Source: Saprospiraceae bacterium (GTDB lineage Bacteria; Bacteroidota; Bacteroidia; Chitinophagales; Saprospiraceae). From it: a DNA stretch of 64,000 bases. This document shows positions 26,131 to 34,039 of this stretch, piece by piece; positions within the stretch are counted from its first letter, which is position 1; each line of letters starts with the position of its first letter. Location of the stretch: assembly GCA_027486765.1 (NCBI GenBank), contig JAIXOO010000328.1:1-64000 (forward strand). The letters are read 5' to 3'. Made by a program: the position numbers and the translations under genes. The notes under the pieces were generated by a model that was given only the letters and a program-made list of their open reading frames with translations, did no database searches and was not told the origin of the DNA.

Positions 26131-28614
26131 CTATTTTTTATTAAGTGTCTCTTCCTGAAAGGATTTGTCCAAAATTCTATCAATTTCCTTCACTACCTCA
26201 ACCCAGGCCTCGTCCCGATCGGTGTAGCTACTAACAGGTTTAGCTTTAGACGGCAATCCATTCAACTTGCTAAATGGCATAGCACTCCAATCACAAGGAC
26301 GAATAAAAATTGGAATTACTCGAGCTTCTTTGCGCTCATGACGTTCCATCGCCTTTTTAATTTCAACATCCCAAATGTATTCGGTATTGAGGAAATTTGC
26401 ACTGATCAACAACAAGATAATATCCGCTGTAGCAATTTCCTCTTTGATAGAATTGTCCCACTCTTCACCAGGAAGGATGTCTTGGTCATTCCAGATCGCA
26501 ATGTTGCCCTGGCGCCGCAAGCCAGCCAAGTGAAGAAGAAATTCCTCTAAATAACCGTGGTCGTGTTTGGAGTACACAAAAAAGATTCTTTTGCCTATGT
26601 TTTTTTCTTTTTCTGGTATATCTACCCCTTTTGAATTATTTTTAGTCAAAGCTGCAAGCGCAGCATCCTCCACGAGGTTGCACATAGCTAATGTCGCTTC
26701 AGAGATTTGAGCGCGTTCAATCTCGGCATCATTGTGTGAAATGACATTGGTGATGACCATACGCTCCAGCCTATTAATGCGACTTTGCAGCAAAACAACT
26801 TGATCTTGCTCGGGTTTGGGGAGTAAACCGTATAAATACCCAAGGGCTTCTTTGACCTTTCCCTTGCCAATAAGAGTGTATATATCGCCTTTGTTGTGAG
26901 GCAAATTGGTAGTTGAGCTAGCTTGATTTTCCGAGTTTACCTTTATACCACCAATATTATCACCAATATTATCTCCCGTCCTTTGCTTAATCCGTAGTAA
27001 TGCTTTCAGATTTTCATCTTCATTTTTTCGCAGGTATTCTTGAGCATAGTGCTCAATCAGATTCACTTCCCCCCCTGCTTCCAACCACGCTTGAATAACA
27101 AATCCGCTACTCTTATCAGTAGTGTATTTATCAAGGTATTTCAGCATAGGTACTTCAACTATTTCTTTTGAACCATTGGCACGCAACCAGTTTTGAATAA
27201 CCGCACTACTCACGATTTTAGTCGGTTTTTCTCGTAAAAAAACGCGAACGGCTTGCTCTACAACACTTAGTGCTCCTTTTGCTTGTAGCCATGCGTTAAT
27301 CACTAGTGCTGTTTTGTCGCCATTAGTGTTTTTGTTCAGGTATATTTTTACTGCATCTTTTACCAATTCAGTTTCTCCTCCTACACCCAACCACGCTACA
27401 AAAACAAAAGAAGAGTTGACTTCTTGTGCGTTTACAGCTAGATACTCTATGACCGCTGTTTTGACGTAATCCGACTTTTCGCCAGCAAGTAGCCATGCAC
27501 TTATGATGTATTGAGCTTCTTTTTTGCCCGCAAATTTATTCAAGTACCGTTTAACCCCTAATTCAATTACGTCTAAATCCCCACTTGCGTCCAACCAGGT
27601 AGAAATGACTCTATTTGTTTCTTTCTCTTGATCGGTTACTTCTAGATATCTCACGACTATATCCTTAATCACTTCTTTTTCTCCTCCAAGGGCAAGCCAA
27701 TTGTAAATTTGTTCGGATATGCTGGCACCCTCTTCATATTCTTGAAGATAATTGGCTATGCTATCCATGTTTAAATGCTCCAGGGATGCTAAACTTTGTA
27801 CAGACAATAAACCCTCAAACTGCCCTAGAAATTTGGAAACCAGTTTGATATGAAGCGGATTGCCACCAATTTTAGCCAATAAGTCACCTGCTTCTTTATC
27901 CGATTCTCTTTGATATTCGTTCCGAAACAATGCTAAAGCAAATTGGGGCTCCAATTCGAGAATGGCCATTGAAGGAGAGCTTATTGGTTCTCGGCTAATC
28001 AGAATGGTTTTCCAGTGTGCATTTTTTTGTAAAAGATCAAAATTTTCATCTGTAAGTAGCTGCTCTACAGCATTGTCGATTACCATAAGATTCGGCCCTT
28101 TCAGCACATTTAGCATTTCAAACATTGTGATGGACTGAGCGGTTTCTAACTCTACTGGCCGCAATATTCTGTGAAGACTTGGGTCATTTGCAATTGACCT
28201 ATTTAGATTGTCCTTATAGTCAACCCAAATCAAGTATTGGTATTGATGCTGATATTCGCTTAGATAGGCACAGGCTAGTGTTGTTTTGCCTATACCAGCC
28301 TCCCCAACTATATTTATTTTGCCATTAGTGTTTTGAACTAGCTCATGAAATCGAACCAGTTCCGTGGATCGACCTATACATTCTTTTGGGTTGTTGATCA
28401 AGCGGATTTTATTCAAATGAAGAGGGCCAGCTTTTGTTGGAGCCTCAGATTCAAAAACCGCCTCCTCTGCCTTTTCCATCACAGCATCATCTTGATCCAT
28501 TGAACTAGGCAAAAATTGCCCAATTGTATCCGATAGCCGCCATTGCAATGCCGCTTCTTCTTTAGCATATAGCTCCCATAAGTCATTATTTTTAATTTTC
28601 CTACGTATACCCAT
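26131..28614 (-). CDS. NB-ARC / helical-repeat / TIR protein
   Basis: 827 residues. The first ~28 residues (LWELYAKEEAALQWRLSD) are the closing strand of a CHAT domain whose bulk lies in the upstream gene. Next is a STAND NTPase with Walker A GEAGIGKT (104-111) and Walker B NLMVIDNAVE. Seven ~35-residue helical repeats follow (core WLxAGGxxxLVxxAVxxYL, about 300-550), then a death-like helical module resembling the effector-associated domain EAD11 (GKGKVKEALGYLYGLL). Last is a TIR domain (about 670-820) with FFVYSKHD and the presumed catalytic Glu751 in WDVEIKKAME. TIR effectors of this type hydrolyse NAD+ or make signalling nucleotides. It ends a five-gene minus-strand operon with MoxR and vWA genes. 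Identity is firm; enzymatic activity is inferred from the conserved Glu. Confidence 0.85.
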   Translation of the reverse strand: MGIRRKIKNNDLWELYAKEEAALQWRLSDTIGQFLPSSMDQDDAVMEKAEEAVFESEAPTKAGPLHLNKIRLINNPKECIGRSTELVRFHELVQNTNGKINIVGEAGIGKTTLACAYLSEYQHQYQYLIWVDYKDNLNRSIANDPSLHRILRPVELETAQSITMFEMLNVLKGPNLMVIDNAVEQLLTDENFDLLQKNAHWKTILISREPISSPSMAILELEPQFALALFRNEYQRESDKEAGDLLAKIGGNPLHIKLVSKFLGQFEGLLSVQSLASLEHLNMDSIANYLQEYEEGASISEQIYNWLALGGEKEVIKDIVVRYLEVTDQEKETNRVISTWLDASGDLDVIELGVKRYLNKFAGKKEAQYIISAWLLAGEKSDYVKTAVIEYLAVNAQEVNSSFVFVAWLGVGGETELVKDAVKIYLNKNTNGDKTALVINAWLQAKGALSVVEQAVRVFLREKPTKIVSSAVIQNWLRANGSKEIVEVPMLKYLDKYTTDKSSGFVIQAWLEAGGEVNLIEHYAQEYLRKNEDENLKALLRIKQRTGDNIGDNIGGIKVNSENQASSTTNLPHNKGDIYTLIGKGKVKEALGYLYGLLPKPEQDQVVLLQSRINRLERMVITNVISHNDAEIERAQISEATLAMCNLVEDAALAALTKNNSKGVDIPEKEKNIGKRIFFVYSKHDHGYLEEFLLHLAGLRRQGNIAIWNDQDILPGEEWDNSIKEEIATADIILLLISANFLNTEYIWDVEIKKAMERHERKEARVIPIFIRPCDWSAMPFSKLNGLPSKAKPVSSYTDRDEAWVEVVKEIDRILDKSFQEETLNKK

Positions 28615-28644
28615 AAGTTATTTTTTTAGCCATGCGAGAATAAA

Positions 28645-29943
28645 TTATCCCTCATTAAGGTTATTGTTCGACCTTTCAATTGCATAATTAAATGAATCAT
28701 ATATGTGATTGTTTTTTGTTATAAAATCATAAAAATGGACTGCAAACTGCATTGCTCCCCTATCACTAAGGTCATTAGGTGTAGCAATTATGGGCACATC
28801 TAATTCTTCAAAACCTTTTACAAATTCAATAGTATATGGACCATTAAAAAATGCCAGCTTTAGGCTTGAAAATGTATTAATATACCTCCTTAATTCTTTA
28901 GGTGAAAATCCTTCTTTGTCATTTATGATTAATTGATTAGCATCTGAAGTGCCTGCATAATGAAAAATAAGAATATTATTTCTAAACTCCAAAAAAGTTT
29001 GGATTAAATCTTCCTTGGTTGGATTATCTAAAAATACTAATTTGATTTGAGGTATATCTCTAAATTTAGCTTCAATCAATTGCTTCTCTTTAGCAACACC
29101 TGATAATGTATTTTCCTCATAAATGGTATTGAATACACCTAAAAAAACTGGACGATCATCCCGTACAACCACTTCTTCTGATAATGCCTCCAACAACCCC
29201 TGATCCACATTCACCTTGATCCCCCCCTGAGATCCATCTTCCCGAATCTGTCCTTGCAATTCTTTAAACCATTCCAGCAGTTTTTCAGGCTCCTTGTATC
29301 GATACTCTTTTAACCCTTTCAGCAGGTTCACCACAACCCTCGGTTGGTTTCGCCCTTTTTTTACTGGTTCTTGATTTACTTCCACCGTATCCAGCATTTC
29401 AGCTTGATCCATCAGGTGTTGCAACTCACTGATATGTTTTGCTTCATTCCAGGCTTTTGCCAATCGTTCTGCCGCTTTTTGAGGCTCTAATCTCGTCAGG
29501 TAAGCAAACTCCTGTGCCTGGTAAAAAGCAGGGGAGGGAATTTTTTGTGGGTTTTCCTGCAAGTAATGTTTTAGAAAATGGGCCAATCTGTCCAACCGCT
29601 TGGTGCCAAATTGGGAATGCTCCGCTAGATAACGCTGAAGTTCTGTCCTAATTCCCTGTGGAATCTCATAAACGTGACGACTGATCGTTTGACATAGCGG
29701 TGAAAGCAACAAATCCGAAACCACAGCTTGAGGCAACTGCATAGTTTGCCCCCTTTCATCTTGCCGGAAATTGGTCCATAGTTTATACAACAAATCAACG
29801 GTAAGTACAACGGGAAAGGCTGCATGGGCTGCGAAAAGCAAATAGGCCTCATCTTTTTGGCAGTATTGCTCAAAAAAGGCATCCAGTCGGGTGTTTTGAT
29901 CTGGATTCAATTGTTCAAGATATCGGTCAATTTTGCTGGGCAT
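28645..29943 (-). CDS. Ternary-system helical protein with C-terminally truncated pseudo-CHAT
   Basis: 432 residues. About 1-190 is all-helical with an AAHAAFPVVLTVDLLYKLW segment, of the kind found in the third component of MoxR-vWA ternary systems. About 190-250 is a small charged linker region with NLLKGLKEYRYKEPEKLL. From about 265 a CHAT domain begins (PVFLGVFNT), but both catalytic residues are replaced: IFHYAGTS has Thr for the second His and FFNGPYT has Pro for Cys. The domain breaks off after DSFNYAIERS; two in-frame TAA codons (28645-28647 and 28618-28620) separate it from the next gene, which starts in the same frame with the missing final CHAT strand. It follows the vWA gene by 3 bases. 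Likely a non-catalytic adaptor, perhaps once fused to the TIR protein. Confidence 0.7.
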   Translation of the reverse strand: MPSKIDRYLEQLNPDQNTRLDAFFEQYCQKDEAYLLFAAHAAFPVVLTVDLLYKLWTNFRQDERGQTMQLPQAVVSDLLLSPLCQTISRHVYEIPQGIRTELQRYLAEHSQFGTKRLDRLAHFLKHYLQENPQKIPSPAFYQAQEFAYLTRLEPQKAAERLAKAWNEAKHISELQHLMDQAEMLDTVEVNQEPVKKGRNQPRVVVNLLKGLKEYRYKEPEKLLEWFKELQGQIREDGSQGGIKVNVDQGLLEALSEEVVVRDDRPVFLGVFNTIYEENTLSGVAKEKQLIEAKFRDIPQIKLVFLDNPTKEDLIQTFLEFRNNILIFHYAGTSDANQLIINDKEGFSPKELRRYINTFSSLKLAFFNGPYTIEFVKGFEELDVPIIATPNDLSDRGAMQFAVHFYDFITKNNHIYDSFNYAIERSNNNLNEG

Positions 29944-29946
29944 GAA

Positions 29947-31086
29947 TCAGGTGTGTTTTAACAGGTTAGGCAATGATTTCATACCAGCAGGGCTGATCTC
30001 CAACATATCGACAAGGTAAGCAATGTATTCGGCCGAACTGGACATCCAGCGATCTTCGGTCAATGGGTTCAACCATACGACCGTGCTTACATCGGGGCGC
30101 AATCGTTTTAAAAACACACGGGTTTGGGTGATGCGCTTGGAGTTGTTGTTTCCTCTCGCGGCACCTGCATCACTAAAGATAAAAACGGCTGTTTTGTTTT
30201 CTTGCTTTTTTGGAACCAATTGATTGATTTTTAATCCTTTCTGATTATAAAGTGCTTCAGGGGAGTTGTAAAAGTAGCCTACCTTGATTTCTGCTTTGGG
30301 AAGACTCGCGCGAAAAGCCGCAATAAAATGCTGCTCCATGTATTCGAAAGCCACCATGGAGGGACTTTGGTCAACGAGCAAAACAATCTTCGGTCGGTTT
30401 TCCCGAGCATTCAGGTATTTTGGCGTACTGATCCTGCCCCATTGCGCCAATTCTTTCACCGTACCGGCAACATCCAGGTTGGTTCCCGCTTTTTTGGTGT
30501 GATTCGATCGCAAGTATTTCCAATGTTGTTGCAGGCGGCGATCCAACAAGGGAGAATATTTTTCGGAAAATAAGTAGTTGTTGTCTAACAATTCTCCTTC
30601 GCAGGGAATGGACTCAATTCCACCTTGTGCATCAGTCTGATCTGTTTCAGAAAACTGCAGGTAGATGCTTCCCATTCTTTCGCCCAGGTTAGAGGTATCT
30701 TTCGCCGGGTGGGTATCCGTTGCTGGGGGAAAATCAGCTGGATCATTGCTTGATCCTGAACCTTCAGTAAATCTGTTGGTCGGGTTCAAATTTGGGTGAG
30801 TACCTTCTCGATCTAAAGGTTTGATTTCCGAATTTTTTCCCTTTAAGTCCATACAGAGTTGAGCTACTTCTTCTTTAAAAATCCTTTCGAAGGATCCTTT
30901 ATATTCTGCTCTGCTCATCCACAGCATTTTGCACAAGTCGAGTACCTGATCCCAGTTTTCTATATGGGGTTGAGCACCTAAAAACACTTCCCAGAAAGCC
31001 AGATATTGGGGCAAATCAAGCTCTATGCCTACCTCCTGACGCAAGCGATGAAAAAATCGATAAAATGGAAAGCTTTCTTTTTCCAT
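29947..31086 (-). CDS. vWA-domain protein of a MoxR-vWA conflict system
   Basis: 379 residues. The N-terminal ~190 residues are helical then low-complexity. The von Willebrand A domain begins at RPKIVLLVDQSPSM, with the metal-site motif D239-x-S-x-S, and continues through VGYFYNSPEAL and FIFSDAGAARG (second metal-site Asp) to the C-terminus. It lies 4 bases downstream of the MoxR ATPase and 3 bases upstream of the helical/pseudo-CHAT gene. MoxR-vWA pairs act as ATPase plus metal-dependent adaptor, delivering force or conformational change to a client. Here the clients are probably the CHAT and TIR proteins of the same operon. Cytoplasmic; no signal peptide. Confidence 0.85.
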   Translation of the reverse strand: MEKESFPFYRFFHRLRQEVGIELDLPQYLAFWEVFLGAQPHIENWDQVLDLCKMLWMSRAEYKGSFERIFKEEVAQLCMDLKGKNSEIKPLDREGTHPNLNPTNRFTEGSGSSNDPADFPPATDTHPAKDTSNLGERMGSIYLQFSETDQTDAQGGIESIPCEGELLDNNYLFSEKYSPLLDRRLQQHWKYLRSNHTKKAGTNLDVAGTVKELAQWGRISTPKYLNARENRPKIVLLVDQSPSMVAFEYMEQHFIAAFRASLPKAEIKVGYFYNSPEALYNQKGLKINQLVPKKQENKTAVFIFSDAGAARGNNNSKRITQTRVFLKRLRPDVSTVVWLNPLTEDRWMSSSAEYIAYLVDMLEISPAGMKSLPNLLKHT

Positions 31087-31090
31087 ATTT

Positions 31091-32062
31091 TTATTTGTAG
31101 TCTACACCCAATTGGGTTTTCCAGTCATCATAGTTTTTGAACAACACTTCAGGGTACAGTACTTTTTCATTTTTAAAGATCAATTCTCCCTGTTCCCCAA
31201 CTTTCAACGCTTCATTATCGTAGGGTTTGTAAAAGGCAATTACCTTGAGCCAGTCGAGCAGTTCAGAAGTAGAAATTGGTTTAACTGCATTGGGATTGGC
31301 CTCCATTTCCTTGTGCTTTGCAACAAAATAGTCCACCAATGCAGCTATCAGCTTAACCATTGTTTCGTCATTGCTGATTTTTTGGATATTGGCCTTTGCA
31401 ATTCGATATAAATCTTCTTTTTCTGGAAAAGGAAGGTAATAAAAAACACAACGGCGCAAAAAGGCATTGGGCAATTCCCGTTCGTCATTACTGGTAATGA
31501 TGATGATGGGGGATTTTTCTGCTACTATCTCCGTTTTGACATTCGCCTCTTTGATCTCAAAGCTTTTTTTCTTCCCTTCCAATACGTCCAAAAGGTCATT
31601 AGGAAAGTCGATATCCGCTTTGTCTATCTCATCAATCAGCAAAATGGGAGGGGCATTTTCTTCAGTCGCTTTTTGGAAGGCTTCCCCCATAGGACCTAAT
31701 TTCCAATATTGCTTATATTTGATTTGCTTAGACCTGATGGAATTATCTTGGGTGTCGCGCAATTTTTGCAGGTGATCGTAAGTATACAATCCTTCACTGG
31801 CTTTAGTGGTCGATTTGATGTTCCATTTACGGAGATAGTTTTGGTATTGATCTCCATGCAGCTCAAAGGCCAAGGCCTCAGCCAGGCGGGTTTTTCCACT
31901 TCCTGGCGCTCCCCTCAAAAGCAAAGGACGCTCCAATAGGCGCGCAACCTCCACTGCCCTGACCAAGCCCTCACTGGGGAAATAAGGATCGAGCTCCAAT
32001 TGTTCATTGTAGTGTTGAAGGGCTTTGCCTTCGTACTTTTTGTAATTTTTCTCTTTGATCAT
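31091..32062 (-). CDS. MoxR-type AAA+ ATPase
   Basis: 323 residues, typical length. Walker A GAPGSGKT (51-58), Walker B ILLIDEID (140-147), sensor 1 in IIITSNDERELPNAFLRRC with the arginine finger RR. The MoxR-style insertion between them contains YKQYWKLGPMGEAFQ. The gene start overlaps the stop of the CHAT gene upstream (ATGA) and it ends 4 bases before the vWA gene. In ternary conflict systems the MoxR ATPase works with the vWA protein to remodel or license the effector components. Alternative MoxR roles (metal insertion, chaperone) are made unlikely by this neighbourhood. Confidence 0.9.
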   Translation of the reverse strand: MIKEKNYKKYEGKALQHYNEQLELDPYFPSEGLVRAVEVARLLERPLLLRGAPGSGKTRLAEALAFELHGDQYQNYLRKWNIKSTTKASEGLYTYDHLQKLRDTQDNSIRSKQIKYKQYWKLGPMGEAFQKATEENAPPILLIDEIDKADIDFPNDLLDVLEGKKKSFEIKEANVKTEIVAEKSPIIIITSNDERELPNAFLRRCVFYYLPFPEKEDLYRIAKANIQKISNDETMVKLIAALVDYFVAKHKEMEANPNAVKPISTSELLDWLKVIAFYKPYDNEALKVGEQGELIFKNEKVLYPEVLFKNYDDWKTQLGVDYK

Positions 32063-33930
32063 AAACGGTTTTTTATGATTGCATACACTTTTTTACATTC
32101 TATCAAGTAACAAAGACGTTTAAGTACACCATCCAGAAATCCATCCCCTGTAATCTCTTCAACCTTCATTTCAATCTTTTCAAACCTTGATTCTTGAAAC
32201 TTGGGTCGCTTTTCTTCAAACCAATGGCATACTTGACCTGATTTTACCCGTTCTATTATAGGCAGAGCCTCTGCTATGGCAAGAGGATTGGTGGAAGTCA
32301 AGGGGGGGAATTTCTTTTGTTTACCAAAATCGCGATTCACTGCAAAAATATATAGACTTTTCAATTGTGGGTTAGGGCTCTTGGGCAAGGAATCCGTTAG
32401 AATTTTCCAACATTGCGATAAGATTTCTAAATTTCCCCTTACTATTTCTTCATCCATTTCAACATCAATTACATTGTCAAAAACAAATGCTATTTGCTTT
32501 GCTTTTAACTTTTGCGACATTGTTGAAACAATGTAGTCAATATCTGTATCCACAGGGAGCTCTAAATATGCGGCAATCTTTTCAAACAGCTGCTCAACTT
32601 TGGTAATGGTACCCAACTGGCTTTGAAAATAGATGGGTACTAAATTGGGGGATGGTAGATAGCCCTTTAAGCGACGAAGCAATAAATCTTGACCACATTG
32701 ATTGGTTCCCTCTATCATAATCAAATGATAGTGCTTTTGTTGTTTGATCAAAAGTCTAAAGGCTTCGGTTGGAGCACTAAGGTCAAATTCAGCCAATTCT
32801 TCCAATAGTTTTTCATGAGAGATGTTCCCTTCAATAATGCGGGTTGCTTCGCGCATCAACTCTTTTTTAAATGTCTTTTCGATAAAGCCATCCAGTTTGG
32901 CATCTGCTAAATCTTCAAGAATTTGAAAATAATCTGGGACAATTGCGGAATATGAGCCAATTTTCTCTGTAATCACTTCAACCGAAGTATCAACCCCATT
33001 AATATTGGCCAATATCCAGGGTATAGGCTTGGGGGCATCTTTAATGGCTTGAACGATGGGCGCAATGGATTTCCAGAATTGCACAAATTTTAAACCATTA
33101 ACCAAACAAACGATAACATCAGTTGCTGCAATTTTGTCAATTACATTTGCTGCATTTATTTGATTGCCATTGCCCCAAATATCTTCCAGGATGTAGGTTC
33201 CTTTTTTCTCTTCTTGGTCAAATGCACTTTTTACCCGTAGATAAAAGTCTTTTCCATCTTCAGAATCTCCAATGAAAAGCAACTTGGTAGCATATTCGTA
33301 CAAGGGTTTCCGAAATGCTGTAATAGAATCCAAGGTTCCGTTCAAAAGAGTTTCCTCTCGAAAGTAAATTTCCCACTGATTTGCACTGACTTCAGACAAA
33401 TCCAACCCTCGGTAACAGAAATGTATATCCCCACTGTCTTCAATCGTCAATACCGTACCTTTTGCCAATTCAAAAGCTTCTTTAAAGGTTTTTCCACTTA
33501 AAAGTGCATCGAACAATGCCAGGGCAAATACTTTTGCAAGGGTGTCGTTAACTTCTGTGCTGGTGGCAATAATGATGGGAATACCTTGTTTCTTCAATAG
33601 CTCAACTTGCCCGGCAGTCGCACACCCATTGAGTAGAACCAGCTTAAGATCAGGGCATTGTCCAAGTAGGATAGCCAGGCCTTCGGCTTTGGTAGTTTCA
33701 TCTTCTGTTATGATTGCTCCCTGATTGGCATGACCACTATAACTGAAAATTTCCAGGCTTGAGCTTAGGTTTTTTATCCGATTCACTATGTCTTCCCTGC
33801 TTGCCCCAAAATCCAATTCCATCAGGTGTTCCCGGGCATAGAACCTGCTCTTCATTTCTTTGTATTCCTCTTTAACCTGTTTTAAAGGCAAAACGTCATC
33901 ATCTGAATATGCGATGTAAATTTTTTTCAT
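32059..33930 (-). CDS. CHAT protease fused to an inactive STAND-like domain
   Basis: 623 residues. The CHAT domain starts at MKKIYIAYSDDD and has His67 in IFSYSGHAN (Ser replaces the usual first His) and Cys103 in VLLNGCAT, so the dyad is present; YRGLDLSEV and WEIYFRE close it. The rest has a TIR- or Rossmann-like strand set (LLFIGDSEDG, DVIVCLVNG) and then a STAND-like region whose P-loop reads EGTNQCGQDLL (about 406-416). The GK(T/S) of Walker A is lost, as in the iSTAND domains described for ternary systems. It is first in the operon, overlapping the MoxR gene by 4 bases. Likely role: protease effector regulated by MoxR-vWA rather than by its own ATP hydrolysis. Confidence 0.8.
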   Translation of the reverse strand: MKKIYIAYSDDDVLPLKQVKEEYKEMKSRFYAREHLMELDFGASREDIVNRIKNLSSSLEIFSYSGHANQGAIITEDETTKAEGLAILLGQCPDLKLVLLNGCATAGQVELLKKQGIPIIIATSTEVNDTLAKVFALALFDALLSGKTFKEAFELAKGTVLTIEDSGDIHFCYRGLDLSEVSANQWEIYFREETLLNGTLDSITAFRKPLYEYATKLLFIGDSEDGKDFYLRVKSAFDQEEKKGTYILEDIWGNGNQINAANVIDKIAATDVIVCLVNGLKFVQFWKSIAPIVQAIKDAPKPIPWILANINGVDTSVEVITEKIGSYSAIVPDYFQILEDLADAKLDGFIEKTFKKELMREATRIIEGNISHEKLLEELAEFDLSAPTEAFRLLIKQQKHYHLIMIEGTNQCGQDLLLRRLKGYLPSPNLVPIYFQSQLGTITKVEQLFEKIAAYLELPVDTDIDYIVSTMSQKLKAKQIAFVFDNVIDVEMDEEIVRGNLEILSQCWKILTDSLPKSPNPQLKSLYIFAVNRDFGKQKKFPPLTSTNPLAIAEALPIIERVKSGQVCHWFEEKRPKFQESRFEKIEMKVEEITGDGFLDGVLKRLCYLIECKKVYAIIKNRL

Positions 33931-34039
33931 GGACTAACCTAATTTTGCGTATGCCGCATTTTATGCTTAAAAATAAAGCAATTTTTGATTTTTTCTATAA
34001 ATCCAACCCAGATAATCCCTCCCAACCCCAAGATATACC

